This document shows positions 17,076-26,364 of a stretch of DNA of 64,000 nt, one piece after another. The notes beneath the pieces were generated by a model. The model was not told the origin of the DNA. It ran no database searches and worked only from the letters and a program-made list of their open reading frames with translations. The translations under genes were made by a program, and so were the position numbers. Numbering within the stretch: position 1 is the stretch's first letter; each line of letters begins with the position of its first letter. Source of the stretch: DASZBX01 sp035943635 (GTDB taxonomy: Bacteria; Actinomycetota; Actinomycetes; Streptomycetales; Catenulisporaceae); contig DASZBX010000065.1 of assembly GCA_035943635.1 (NCBI GenBank), positions 41,584-105,583 on the forward strand, in the 5' to 3' direction.

Positions 17076-18494
17076 TCACCGAGCAGGTGTGGTCAGGGCG
17101 ACGAAGTGCCTTCCGTGGACCTGCCACTCGTCAACGGCGGTATACCCGCGCTTCTCGGCCAGCGCCGTGAGCGCGTCGGGGCCGAGGCGGGCCCAGGGCA
17201 TCGAGGCGCCGCCGTGGCCGGAGCGGAGCCGGGGGCGTTCGTCGATCGGGCCGGGTGCGGTCTCCACGACGAGTTCGCCGCTCGGGGTGAGCAGCGCGCC
17301 GATCCGGTCCAGCAGGGCGCCCGGGTCGCCGCCGATGCCGATGTTGCCGTCGATCAGCAGGGCGTGCGCCCAGCGGCCCTCCCCGGGGAGCCGGTCGAAG
17401 ACGGAGCGGCGCAGCGCGGTCGCGCCGGCGCAGCGGGCGAGCAGGACGGCGACCGGGGCGACGTCCACGCCGAGCGACGGGACGCCGCGGTGGGCCAGTT
17501 CGGCGGCCAGCCGGCCGGGGCCGCAGCCGATGTCCAGGGTCGGGCCGGTGCACCGGTCGAGCAGGAGTTCGTCGGCGGCGTCCGGCCGGTCGCAGTAGCG
17601 GGCGATGTCGAGGGTGATGGTCCCGCCGCCCTCCAGTTCGAGGTGCAGCGGCGCGGGTGGCCGGGTGGTCGATTCCCACAGGGCTTGTTCGTAGCGCGAC
17701 AGGACCGGCCCGGCCCAGGACGACGCCGGGCCGCCGATAGGAGGGGTGTAGTCGGCCAGCCGGGCGGCGAAAGCGCTGTCGGGAACCAGAGCAGCGGCGG
17801 CGTGGGCGTCCGCGGCGGCGTCCACGTCGCGCAGTTCGGGCAGGAGGGCCACGTGCAGCCCCGCGGCGTGGAGGCGTTCGAGTTGCACGCGGCCGGTGTC
17901 GTCGACGGACATCGGCACGCCGTGCACCAGCTGCTCGGCGGTCTGCTGCGTGGCGTGGGCCTGGTCCAGGCCCAGGGCCCAGAAACCGCCGTCGGCGGCC
18001 GGGCCGAAGACGGCCTGCGCGCCGCCCGCCAGCTGCGCCAGTGCCGTGTCGAGGAGCTGCGGCGTCACCTGCGGGGTGTCCATGCCGATCAGCACGGCCG
18101 GTCCGGGAGCGTGCCGGGCCGCTTCGGCGAAGGCGGCGGCGATCCGCACGTCCAGCCCGCCCTCCGGCTGCCGCGCCACTCGCACGAGCGGGCCGCCCGG
18201 CTGCCGACGCCCCTGTTGGCGCGGCAGTGCGCGACGCGGCCGACGAGACTGCCGCTGCGGCTGCCGCTCCACCTGCGCAGCCGTCTCCCGCTGCTCCCGG
18301 GGAAGCCAGGGGCCGGGTTCGCCGTCGAGGTACACCAGGAGGTGGTCGGCGGTGGTGCGCATCGCCGCGCGCAGGGTGTCGCGCAGGGCCGCCTCGGCCA
18401 GGCCGGCGGCCTGTTCCGGGGTGAACGGCGGGCACAGCCGGGTCTTGACCCGGCCGGGGACCGGTGCCTTGGCCAGGACGATCAGGGTGCTCAC
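17076..18494 (-). CDS. DUF2064/CofC-like nucleotidyl- or glycosyltransferase fused to SAM methyltransferase
   Basis: This is a 472-residue two-domain protein. Residues 1 to about 245 form a GT-A-like DUF2064 (TIGR04282) domain with LAKAPVPGRVKTRL at the N-terminus and GMDTP and GPAADGGFWALGL near residues 135-175. A Gln/Arg-rich insert lies at about 75-115. The C-terminal 200 residues form a class I methyltransferase (LDIGCGPGRLAAEL near 318). Its GTG start overlaps the stop of the upstream GT-C/GT2 gene by 4 bp, so they are coupled. DUF2064 is known from CofC-like and arsenosugar-type clusters; the actual substrate here is unknown. Confidence 0.8.
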   Translation of the reverse strand: MSTLIVLAKAPVPGRVKTRLCPPFTPEQAAGLAEAALRDTLRAAMRTTADHLLVYLDGEPGPWLPREQRETAAQVERQPQRQSRRPRRALPRQQGRRQPGGPLVRVARQPEGGLDVRIAAAFAEAARHAPGPAVLIGMDTPQVTPQLLDTALAQLAGGAQAVFGPAADGGFWALGLDQAHATQQTAEQLVHGVPMSVDDTGRVQLERLHAAGLHVALLPELRDVDAAADAHAAAALVPDSAFAARLADYTPPIGGPASSWAGPVLSRYEQALWESTTRPPAPLHLELEGGGTITLDIARYCDRPDAADELLLDRCTGPTLDIGCGPGRLAAELAHRGVPSLGVDVAPVAVLLARCAGATALRRSVFDRLPGEGRWAHALLIDGNIGIGGDPGALLDRIGALLTPSGELVVETAPGPIDERPRLRSGHGGASMPWARLGPDALTALAEKRGYTAVDEWQVHGRHFVALTTPAR

Positions 18495-20632
18495 TGGCTG
18501 GCCTCGTTCCAGACCCGGGTCATGTCCCGGACCGCTTTGACGGTGCCCGACACGGTGCCGGTCACCTTGGACTTGCCGGTCCGCGGCGCGTAGTCGACCG
18601 TGGTCTCGGTGATCCGCCAGCCGGCCGCGGCCGCTTTGAGCACGGTTTCCAGGGGGTAGCCGGAGCGGCGGTCGGCCACGTCGAGGCCGAGCAGGGCTTC
18701 GCGCCGGGCCGCGCGCATCGGGCCGAGGTCGCGGACCGGCACGCCGACCCGGCGCAGGCGGAAGGCCAGCACCTGGTTGGCGATCCGGGCGTGCACCGGC
18801 CAGGCGCCGGCCGTCGACGGCCGGCGCCGGCCCAGGACCAGGTCGCACCGGCCGCCGAGGACGGGGTCGGCCACCCGGGGCAGTTGGGCCGGGTCGAACG
18901 AGCCGTCGCAGTCGCAGAAGCAGACCACCGGCGCGGTGGCCGCGCTCAGGCCGGCGTGGCAGGCGGCGCCGAAGCCGCGGCGCGGTTCGGTGACGACGAG
19001 CGCGCCGAGCCGGGCGGCCACCGCCGCGGAGTCGTCGGTCGAGCCGTTGTCCACCACGATGGCCCGGTAGCCGGCCGGCAGGCCGCCGAGGACGTAGGGC
19101 AGGGCGGCCGCCTCGTCCAGGCACGGCAGGATGACGTCGACAAGCACGGCCGCGTCGTGGGAGTGGACCAGGTCGGGGGCCCGGTCCGGGACGAGCGCGC
19201 CGACGGCCGGAACCGGTGCATCACCCTGCTCCGTCAGCGCTCTGCGGCGAAGTCGCGCGCGGACGGCCCAGCCGGCCAGCACTGCGGCCGCGGCCAGGCC
19301 GTAGCCGAGGCGGTTGGCCGCCAGGCTGCCCATCCCGGCCGCCTGGGCCACGCGGGCGATGAAGTCCGGGGTGGCGAGGGCGAGCCATTCCAGCGAGCCG
19401 GTTCCGTCCAGGGCGATGAAGGCGCACAGCAGCAGCGCGTACCAGGCGTAGGCCGGGGAGGTCAGCAGCAGGGCCGACCCGGTCATGAGCACGGCTCCGC
19501 GCCACGGCCGGTCCGGGTTCGCGCGCAGGTAGACGGCCAGGCCGACGCCCGCGGCGATCAGCACCGCCGCACCGCTGGTCCACGACTGCGGCAGTACCAT
19601 GCCGAGCAGCACGTATCCGGTGCCGGAGTCGTACCCCTGCTCGTTCAGGTATCCGGGGATGTACCCGATGACCTTGCCGCCGACCGCCAGGACATGCGGC
19701 AGGTACATCAGGGCGAGGGTGGCCACGGCGCTGCCGCCGACCACCACGGCGCGGCGCCGGAGCATGGCCGGGGCGGCGAACACCGGCGTGAGTTTGGCCC
19801 CTATGGCCAGTCCGAGCAGCACGCCGCCGAGGACCCGGCCGCGACGGCTGGTCGAGCGGGCCAGGACCACCAGCGCGGCCACGGACAGCAGCGCTCCGAG
19901 CACGTCGATATGGGCTCCGTTGCCGGCTTCGAACACCACCAGCGGGCACCATGCCCACAGCGCGGCCGCACGCGGATCACGCCGCAGCGCGCGCAGCCCG
20001 AGCAGCAGCGCGCCGGCCGTCGCCACGGCCAGGGCGACCGCGGCCAGTTGCATCGCCTTGTAGCGGCTGCCGGCCGGCGAGAGCTGGTCGACCGTGTAGA
20101 AGTAGGCCTGGGCCACCGGCGGGTAGATCGTGTGGACCGCCGGGCGGTTGATCAGCGTGCAGCCGGGGTCCAGGAGGGTGCCGGTCTGGTCCGGGTCGGG
20201 CGTGCCGGGGGTGACGCACCAGGACGTGTCGTGGTCCGGCCAGAGGAAGTCCGAGCGCAGGCCGGCCAGCCGGGGAGCTGCCGGAACGTAGGAGTAGGGG
20301 TCGATTCCCGCGGCCTGGACGTGTCCGTCCCAGACGTAGCGGTACAGATCGTCGCTCTGCCGCTCGGGCGCACCGGCCGCTGCCAGCCCCGCGGCCAGGC
20401 ACCCGCCCAGGATCAGCCACGCCGCGGCACGCACCGGGACCCCGCGCACCAGCCAGACGGCGGCCGCGAAGGCGAGCCATGCCAGACCGTACGTCCACAG
20501 CGCGGTCCACGAATCCGTGGACGACTGCCGGACGTCGACGGCGATCAGTGCGACGAGGGCTGAAACGGCGGCCGCGGTCGACACGATACGCCATGCGGGT
20601 GGCCGCCCACCGGGTGCAAAGCTCTTAGTCAT
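18491..20632 (-). CDS. Membrane GT-C glycosyltransferase fused to GT2 domain
   Basis: This is a 713-residue protein. Residues 1 to about 460 hold some ten hydrophobic segments and a DDLYRYVWDGHVQAAG loop, typical of GT-C/GT87-like polyprenyl-phosphate-dependent mannosyltransferases. From about residue 497 a cytoplasmic GT2 domain follows (VDVILPCLDEAAALPYVLGG, then CDCDGSFDPAQL with the metal-binding DxD-like motif). The fusion suggests one protein makes a lipid-linked sugar and transfers it across the membrane. ATG at 20632 is preferred, although no clear ribosome binding site precedes it; an ATG at 20713 would add 27 unlikely residues. It is divergent from the molybdopterin oxidoreductase gene. 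Confidence 0.82.
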   Translation of the reverse strand: MTKSFAPGGRPPAWRIVSTAAAVSALVALIAVDVRQSSTDSWTALWTYGLAWLAFAAAVWLVRGVPVRAAAWLILGGCLAAGLAAAGAPERQSDDLYRYVWDGHVQAAGIDPYSYVPAAPRLAGLRSDFLWPDHDTSWCVTPGTPDPDQTGTLLDPGCTLINRPAVHTIYPPVAQAYFYTVDQLSPAGSRYKAMQLAAVALAVATAGALLLGLRALRRDPRAAALWAWCPLVVFEAGNGAHIDVLGALLSVAALVVLARSTSRRGRVLGGVLLGLAIGAKLTPVFAAPAMLRRRAVVVGGSAVATLALMYLPHVLAVGGKVIGYIPGYLNEQGYDSGTGYVLLGMVLPQSWTSGAAVLIAAGVGLAVYLRANPDRPWRGAVLMTGSALLLTSPAYAWYALLLCAFIALDGTGSLEWLALATPDFIARVAQAAGMGSLAANRLGYGLAAAAVLAGWAVRARLRRRALTEQGDAPVPAVGALVPDRAPDLVHSHDAAVLVDVILPCLDEAAALPYVLGGLPAGYRAIVVDNGSTDDSAAVAARLGALVVTEPRRGFGAACHAGLSAATAPVVCFCDCDGSFDPAQLPRVADPVLGGRCDLVLGRRRPSTAGAWPVHARIANQVLAFRLRRVGVPVRDLGPMRAARREALLGLDVADRRSGYPLETVLKAAAAGWRITETTVDYAPRTGKSKVTGTVSGTVKAVRDMTRVWNEASQ

Positions 20633-20745
20633 GCGGACACAGTGCCAGCCCAGAGGGGTCGGATCATGGATTGACGTCGGCACGTAAGAGATCCGTAATG
20701 GCAGATGACACACGTTAGGGCCATTGCAGGCTGTTGTATTGCATC

Positions 20746-22071
20746 GTGAGCTCCCCCCGATTCAAGATCCCGACACCCCCGGCCCGGCTGCGCCGCGGCC
20801 CGCTGCGCGAGGGCGCGTTCCACAGCGCCCTGCACGACGAGCGGACCACCTCCCTGATCGGCACGGCCCTGGGCGTGGCGTTCGCGACGGCCTTCGTCAC
20901 CGGCCTGATCAGCCACGAGCTCCAGCACCCGGCCTCGTGGTTCCCGCTGCCGACCCGGCCGGTGTGGTTCTACCGGTTCACCCAGGGCCTGCACGTGGCC
21001 ACCGGCCTGGCCTCGATCCCGCTGCTGCTGGCGAAGCTGTGGACGGTGTACCCGAAGCTGTTCGCCTGGCCGCCGGTCAAGTCCGTGCTGCACGGGCTCG
21101 AACGGCTCTCGATCCTGGTGCTGATCTCCGGCGCGGTCTTCGAGCTGGTCACCGGGTTGCTCAACGTCGTGCAGTGGTATCCGTGGGGGTTCGATTTCAC
21201 CCAGACGCACTTCTGGGTCGCCTGGCTGACGGTCGGCGCGCTGATCCTGCACATCGCCGTCAAGGCCCCGGCCATCGCCCGCGGTCTGACCAACAAGAGC
21301 GCCGACGGATCGGAGGAGGGAGCTCAGCCGCCCGCCGGGGCGACGGCCTGGGCCGCGCTCACGGCCGCCGCGGCCGGAACCGAGACCGAGACCGAGGTCC
21401 GGACCGGGACCGGGACCGGGACCGGCGAGCAGCCTGAACCGACCGTCCAGGCGGCCCCGGCGGCCCCCGACCGGCGCGGCACGGTCAGTCGGCGCGCCAT
21501 GCTGACCACCACCGGGATCGCTGTCGGCGTGGTCACGGCCACCACCGTCGGCCAGTCCATCAGCTCACTGCACGCAATCGACCTCTTCGCCCCGCGCAGC
21601 CCGCAGGTCGGCCCGCAGGGCCTGCCGATCAACCGCACCGCGGCGCAGGCGCAGGTGGCCGAGGCGGCCCTGGACCCGCAGTGGCGGCTGAGCGTCGCCG
21701 GACCGCGCCCGTTCACCCTGAGCCTGGCCGACCTGGCCGCGATGCCCCAGTACACGGCCGACCTGCCGATCTCCTGCGTCGAGGGGTGGTCGGTCAACGC
21801 CACCTGGCAAGGCGTGCGCATGGTCGACCTGCTGGCACGGGTCGGCGCGCCCGCCGGGTCGCAGGTGCGGATCGTCTCCCTGGAACGCTCCGGTGCCTAC
21901 GCGACCACGCAGATGCCGCACGAATACGCCGATGACCCGCTCACCCTGCTCGCGCTGAAACTGCGCGGCGAACCGCTGGCCCTGGACCACGGCTTCCCGG
22001 CCCGGATCATCGCACCGGCCCGGCCCGGCGTGCTGCAGACCAAGTGGGTCTCCCGAATCGAGGTGATGTGA
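20746..22071 (+). CDS. Membrane-anchored molybdopterin-dependent oxidoreductase (SUOX-like)
   Basis: This is a 441-residue protein. The N-terminal 180 residues form four membrane helices with conserved-looking His residues, like a cytochrome b561/ferric-reductase anchor. A Thr/Glu/Gly repeat linker follows. From about residue 300 comes a sulfite-oxidase-type molybdopterin domain with the Mo-ligand Cys in ISCVEGW and the YATTQMPHEYA motif. It would transfer electrons between the membrane and an exported Moco site. The GTG at 20746 has no clear Shine-Dalgarno sequence and may be leaderless. The next gene starts 2 bp after the stop. Confidence 0.85.
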   Translation: MSSPRFKIPTPPARLRRGPLREGAFHSALHDERTTSLIGTALGVAFATAFVTGLISHELQHPASWFPLPTRPVWFYRFTQGLHVATGLASIPLLLAKLWTVYPKLFAWPPVKSVLHGLERLSILVLISGAVFELVTGLLNVVQWYPWGFDFTQTHFWVAWLTVGALILHIAVKAPAIARGLTNKSADGSEEGAQPPAGATAWAALTAAAAGTETETEVRTGTGTGTGEQPEPTVQAAPAAPDRRGTVSRRAMLTTTGIAVGVVTATTVGQSISSLHAIDLFAPRSPQVGPQGLPINRTAAQAQVAEAALDPQWRLSVAGPRPFTLSLADLAAMPQYTADLPISCVEGWSVNATWQGVRMVDLLARVGAPAGSQVRIVSLERSGAYATTQMPHEYADDPLTLLALKLRGEPLALDHGFPARIIAPARPGVLQTKWVSRIEVM

Positions 22072-22073
22072 CC

Positions 22074-22718
22074 ATGCGCGCGGCCATGGGAGCACGGCTC
22101 ACCGCAGGCACGGTCGGCGTGGCGATGCTGGGTTTCGGAGCCTGGCACCTGATCACCGGCAGCGACCTCGGCCACAAGCAGTCCATCGGCAAATGGCTGC
22201 TGGGCGGCGTCATCGTGCACGACGGGATAATCGCCCCGGTCGTGTTCGGCGGCTGCGCCCTGGCCTGGCGGCTGGCCGGGGCCCGGCTGCGGCGCGGCCT
22301 GGCCGTGTTCCTGCTGGCCGGAGGGTCGGTGACCATCGTGGCCCTGCCGTCGGCCCTGCGCAGCGGCGACAATTCGAACCCGACGGTCACGCCGCTGGAC
22401 TATCCGCGCAACCTCGCGCTCGTCTTGGGCGGGCTGGCTGTCTGCGTGCTGTTGTACGTGCTCGGCGGACGGTTGAACGATCGGCGACATGCGGCCCGGG
22501 CCGCAGCGCCGGTACCGGATGCCGCCGAGAGCGCGGAGGCTCCTGCGCCGACGGGTGATTCGCCTGAACCCGCCGGATCACCCGATACCGATGAATCACC
22601 TGATCCGGACGGATCGGCCGCACCGGACGAAGCCGAAGCCGCTGCCGATGCCGATGCCGATGCCGACATCGACGCCAGCGCGGCCGACCACGACGAAGAC
22701 CCCGACGGGCAAGGGTGA
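22074..22718 (+). CDS. Membrane protein with acidic C-terminal tail
   Basis: This 214-residue protein is of unknown family. Four hydrophobic segments occupy residues 8-145. Residues 150-214 are an Asp/Ala/Pro-rich acidic tail with DADADADID repeats. It starts 2 bp after the oxidoreductase stop and ends 4 bp before the histidine kinase, so the three form an operon. It may be an accessory membrane subunit of the oxidoreductase; that is inference from context. Confidence 0.75.
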   Translation: MRAAMGARLTAGTVGVAMLGFGAWHLITGSDLGHKQSIGKWLLGGVIVHDGIIAPVVFGGCALAWRLAGARLRRGLAVFLLAGGSVTIVALPSALRSGDNSNPTVTPLDYPRNLALVLGGLAVCVLLYVLGGRLNDRRHAARAAAPVPDAAESAEAPAPTGDSPEPAGSPDTDESPDPDGSAAPDEAEAAADADADADIDASAADHDEDPDGQG

Positions 22719-22722
22719 ACCA

Positions 22723-24069
22723 GTGCAGGACAAGTTGCTGATCATGCTGATCAGCGGTGGATGCGCCGCGGCCGTATGCCTGTGCGGCCTGGTGGCCCTG
22801 CGACTGCAGACCGGCCGAGCAGTGACGCCGAAGCTGTTCACCGTCATCACCGCGATCGTGCTGGCCATGGCCGCCGGAGCCATCGGGACCATGCAGGCGA
22901 CGTTCCTGACGCAGCACGACTGCGGCGTCGTGATGGTGCTCTGCGTCGCAGTGGCCGTATGTGCCGGCGCTCTCGGAGTGCCCCTGGCCAGGAGCATCAC
23001 CGCGGACAGCAGCGCCCTGGGCGAAGCTCTGCGCGCCCTCACCGACGCCGGCACCGGCCCGGCCGGAACCGGCCCCGGCCTGGCCACCGCCGAACTCGAG
23101 CAAGTGCGACGGTTGCTGGCCGACACCTCGCAGCGACTGGCCGCGTCACGAGAGCGCGAGCGCGCCCTGGCCCGCTCGCGCCGCGAACTGGTCGCCTGGG
23201 TCTCACACGACCTGCGCGCACCGCTCGCCGGTCTGCGGGCGATGGCCATCGCGTTGGAGGAGGACGCGGCCACGGACCCGGAGCGCTTACACGCGCAGAT
23301 GCGCAGCTCGGTGGACCGGCTCTCCTCGACGGTCGACGACCTGGTCGAAATGTCGAGTGCCCATGCCGGCGCGCTGCGGATGTCGCTGGCCGGCGTCCCG
23401 CTCGCCGACCTGGTCGACCGGGCCGTGCTCGCCGGCAGTTCGCTGGCTCACGCCCGCCGGGTGGCCCTGGCCGCGGACGTGCGCACACCGGTCGGCGTCC
23501 GAGTCGACGCCCGGGAGATGGGGCGTGCCCTGGATGGACTCTTGGAGAACACGATCCGGCACGTTCCGCCCCACGGCGCCGTCCGGATCGAAGCCGGCGA
23601 GCAGGACGGCAGCGCCCTGCTCGTCGTCACCGACACCTGCGGCTCGACGGTCCACGGCGGCACGGCCGACTACGGGCACGCGATCCACAGTCCGAGCCCG
23701 CTCGGCGGCGGCGTGCGGTGGTTGACGGTCGTGCGCGGCATCGTGGAGGCCCACTCCGGCGAGGTCGCCGTGCATGATGTCGTCGACGGCTGCCGGATCG
23801 AGATCCGGCTGCCGCTTCCGGCCGGCCCGACCGAGCCGGAACGCACCACGCCGGTATACCCAGAGCCCAAATACCCCGAGGCAGAACGCACCGAGGCGAT
23901 GCGGACCGTCGTACCCGCCCGGACCGACCGCCCGGACCTGGCGAGCCTGCCCGCCCAGCCCGACCGGCCCGCCCAGCTCGACCAGCCCGATCAGTCCGAC
24001 CGGCTTGTCTGGTCCACCAGGTCCGGGCGGCCCGCGCTCACCCTGCCGCGGCGGCGGCGAACTCCTTGA
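22723..24069 (+). CDS. Sensor histidine kinase (orphan)
   Basis: This is a 448-residue protein. Three hydrophobic N-terminal segments (residues 5-90) are followed by a coiled linker rich in Arg/Glu, the H-box SHDLRAPLAGLRAM with the phospho-His near 162, and an ATPase domain with N-box LLENTIRHVPP (about 275). The G1 region reads VTDTCGS rather than the usual DxGxG, a mild departure. The C-terminal 80 residues are Pro-rich and disordered. No response regulator gene lies in the window. Its 3' end overlaps the convergent epimerase gene by 32 bp. The GTG start is 4 bp after the upstream stop. Confidence 0.85.
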   Translation: MQDKLLIMLISGGCAAAVCLCGLVALRLQTGRAVTPKLFTVITAIVLAMAAGAIGTMQATFLTQHDCGVVMVLCVAVAVCAGALGVPLARSITADSSALGEALRALTDAGTGPAGTGPGLATAELEQVRRLLADTSQRLAASRERERALARSRRELVAWVSHDLRAPLAGLRAMAIALEEDAATDPERLHAQMRSSVDRLSSTVDDLVEMSSAHAGALRMSLAGVPLADLVDRAVLAGSSLAHARRVALAADVRTPVGVRVDAREMGRALDGLLENTIRHVPPHGAVRIEAGEQDGSALLVVTDTCGSTVHGGTADYGHAIHSPSPLGGGVRWLTVVRGIVEAHSGEVAVHDVVDGCRIEIRLPLPAGPTEPERTTPVYPEPKYPEAERTEAMRTVVPARTDRPDLASLPAQPDRPAQLDQPDQSDRLVWSTRSGRPALTLPRRRRTP

Positions 24070-25096
24070 GCCCGTCGGCGAACTCCACCCGCGGCAGCCA
24101 GCCCAGCTCGGTGCGCAGCCGCTCGCTGGACGCCGTCACATGCCGCACGTCGCCCAGCCGGAACTGACCGGTGATCACCGGCTCCGGGCCGCCGAGCGCC
24201 TCGGACAGCCCGCGGGCCAGGTCGCCGACCGTCCGCGGGGTCCCGCTGCCGACGTTGAACGCCCGGCTGACCCCGCCGCCGGGCTGCCCGGTCCACTCGA
24301 TCGCCGCGACGTTGGCCGCCGCCACGTCCCGCACGTGCACGAAGTCCCGGCGCTGCCCGCCGTCCTCGAACACCCGCGGCGCCCGCCCGGCCGCCAACGC
24401 GGACCGGAAGATCGCCGCCACCCCCGCGTACGGGGTGTCCAGCGGCATCCGCGGCCCGTAGACATTGTGGTAGCGCAGCGCCGCGACCCGGCCGCCGGTG
24501 GCCCGGGCCCAGGCCGAGGCCAGGAACTCCTGGGCCGCCTTCGTCGCCGCGTACACGTTCCGCGGGTCGAACGGCGCCGCCTCGCCGACGAAGCCCGGCC
24601 GCAGCGGCGTACCGCACCGCGGACACGGTGGCTCGAACCGGCCCTCGGCCAGATCCTCCTGCGCCCTCGGGCCGGGGGCGACCGGGCCGTGCTCCGGGCA
24701 GTCGTAGCGACCCTCGCCGTAGACCACCATCGACGAGGCCAGCACGAGCCGGTCCACCCCGGCCGACGTCATCGCGGACAGCAACACGGCCGTGCCCAGG
24801 TCGTTGCAGCCCGCGTAGAGCGGGGCGTCTGCCATGTCCACGCCCAGGCCCACCATCGCGGCCTGATGACAGACCACGTCGATGCCCTCCAGGCACTCGC
24901 GCACGGCGTCCTCGTCCCGGACGTCGGCGTGGCGAAGCGATACCCCCTGCGGCAGCCGGGCCCGCGCGGCCTGCGGATCAGGATGTACCGCCGGCAGCAG
25001 CGCGTCGAACCCGAGCACCTCGTGCCCCGACGACACCAACGACTCCACCACGTGCGAACCGATGAACCCCACAGCCCCTGTGACCAGTACTCTCAT
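24038..25096 (-). CDS. NAD-dependent epimerase/dehydratase (extended SDR) with Cys-pair insert
   Basis: This 352-residue nucleotide-sugar enzyme has the NAD motif GAVGFIGSHVVESL (residues 7-20) and the catalytic SSMVVYG plus YAATK (about residue 180). Between them is a segment of about 35 residues with CPEHG and FEPPCPRCGTPLRPG, which looks like a small zinc-binding insert. The family converts one NDP-sugar to another. With the GT and methyltransferase genes nearby, it probably supplies the sugar donor. ATG at 25096 starts directly on MRVLVTG. Confidence 0.88.
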   Translation of the reverse strand: MRVLVTGAVGFIGSHVVESLVSSGHEVLGFDALLPAVHPDPQAARARLPQGVSLRHADVRDEDAVRECLEGIDVVCHQAAMVGLGVDMADAPLYAGCNDLGTAVLLSAMTSAGVDRLVLASSMVVYGEGRYDCPEHGPVAPGPRAQEDLAEGRFEPPCPRCGTPLRPGFVGEAAPFDPRNVYAATKAAQEFLASAWARATGGRVAALRYHNVYGPRMPLDTPYAGVAAIFRSALAAGRAPRVFEDGGQRRDFVHVRDVAAANVAAIEWTGQPGGGVSRAFNVGSGTPRTVGDLARGLSEALGGPEPVITGQFRLGDVRHVTASSERLRTELGWLPRVEFADGLKEFAAAAAG

Positions 25097-25163
25097 GCGC
25101 GCCAGCCTAGAGGCCGATCGTGCCGAGGCCGGTTCAACACCCGCAGATGTCATCAGTCGGTAA

Positions 25164-25679
25164 GGACTCGACGCGGCCGAGGTCAGCGGGGTCAGCCCGG
25201 ACGCGCTGTTCGACACCGCGGTCACCCCGGTGCTGCCGTTCTGGCTGGTCGCGCTGTCCTGGATTCCGTTCACGCTCGGCCTGGTGCTCACCTTCAGCGC
25301 CCGCATGCGGGACCTGCCCTGGATCCTCGGCCTGACCTACCTGGCCTGGTTCGTCCAACTCGCCATCACCCGGTGGGTCGGGCCGACCGCGGGCACGTTC
25401 GCCGCGGCCCTGCTGCTCGCGGCCGCGGCCGGCGTGCTGGAGCGGTCGCCGGACAACCCGCCGCGGATCGTCCTGATCATCGGCGGGTTCTTCGCGCTCA
25501 CCGTCGGCGCGCTGGCACTGCGCGGCCTGGCCACCCTGGACGGCGGCCACCCGATCCAAGGGCTCAACGACCTGCGCAGCGCCATCACCCTCACCGTCGC
25601 CCTGACCCTCGGCCTGATCGTCGGCGCCGCACCGATCCAGGCAACCAGCTTCCGGCCCAAGCGGCAGCCGCGTCGGTGA
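25164..25679 (+). pseudogene. 3' fragment of a threonine/serine exporter (ThrE-like) gene
   Basis: From codon GGA at 25164, immediately after an in-frame TAA (25161-25163), the sequence reads as the C-terminal membrane domain of ThrE-type exporters (SGVSPDALFDTAV, then four hydrophobic helices and a basic tail). The soluble N-terminal half and the first helices are missing. An ATG at 25230 could give a 149-residue membrane peptide, but homology clearly begins before it without a start, so it is a truncated remnant. Confidence 0.7.
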
Positions 25680-25843
25680 CCGGGTGCGGATCCGCCGCGT
25701 TCTAACGAAGTAGCGCCGCGGACACCGCCAGGTCCGAGGGCGATCGCACAAGTACCAACCCCGCCCAACCGGGTCTTCCTATGCTCGACAACGAAAGGCA
25801 GCCGGCATGATCCGTTGACCAATCCCCTTTCCAGGAGGCTGAC

Positions 25844-26281
25844 ATGGCCGTCGAGGTTTTCCCCGAGGTCGAGATCCAGAAGTTCGTCGAGGACTGGTAC
25901 GTCGCGTTGGACGTGCACGATCCGATCGAGCAGGTGGAACCGTACCTCACCCCGCAGGGGCTGGTGATGACGTTCCCGGAGGGCACGCTGCACGGCCTGT
26001 CCGGGTTCCGCGAGTGGTACAAGACGGTGACCCACCGGTTCTTCGACGAGGAGCACGCGGTCACCTCGGTCCAGGCCGACTGGCGGCCGGACGGCACGGT
26101 CGGGGCCAAGGTGGTCGTCAACTGGCAGGCCCGGATCTGGGACGCGCCCGCGGCGCGCAGCGTCTGGCTCGGGTTCGACGCGTACCAGACCTGGGTGCTC
26201 GGCCGCAACGGCGACAAGCCGGTGATCCTGAGCTACGTGGTGGACGAGCTCAAGCCGATGCCCGGCTCCGCCTCGCTCTGA
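25844..26281 (+). CDS. SnoaL/NTF2-like protein
   Basis: This 145-residue protein has the cone-shaped NTF2 fold pattern: helix FVEDWYVALDVHD, then curved strands including TFPEGTLHGLSGFREWY and VVVNWQARIWDAP. Such proteins act as polyketide cyclases, isomerases or small-ligand binders. It starts at ATG 25844 with AGGAGG upstream. It is followed by a VOC protein and an LLM oxidoreductase on the same strand, suggesting a small metabolic group of unknown substrate. Confidence 0.82.
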   Translation: MAVEVFPEVEIQKFVEDWYVALDVHDPIEQVEPYLTPQGLVMTFPEGTLHGLSGFREWYKTVTHRFFDEEHAVTSVQADWRPDGTVGAKVVVNWQARIWDAPAARSVWLGFDAYQTWVLGRNGDKPVILSYVVDELKPMPGSASL

Positions 26282-26364
26282 CCTGCGCTCCCGCCACATC
26301 CCGTCCCCCGCTCCGTCATCCCCACGCTCCCCCAAGTAGCAGGCACGACAAACCGGAGGTCCCT

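Noticed and set aside
25230..25679. Intact 149-residue membrane protein from ATG 25230
   Set aside because: Recognisable ThrE-like sequence begins upstream of this ATG without a start, showing truncation rather than a natural N-terminus.
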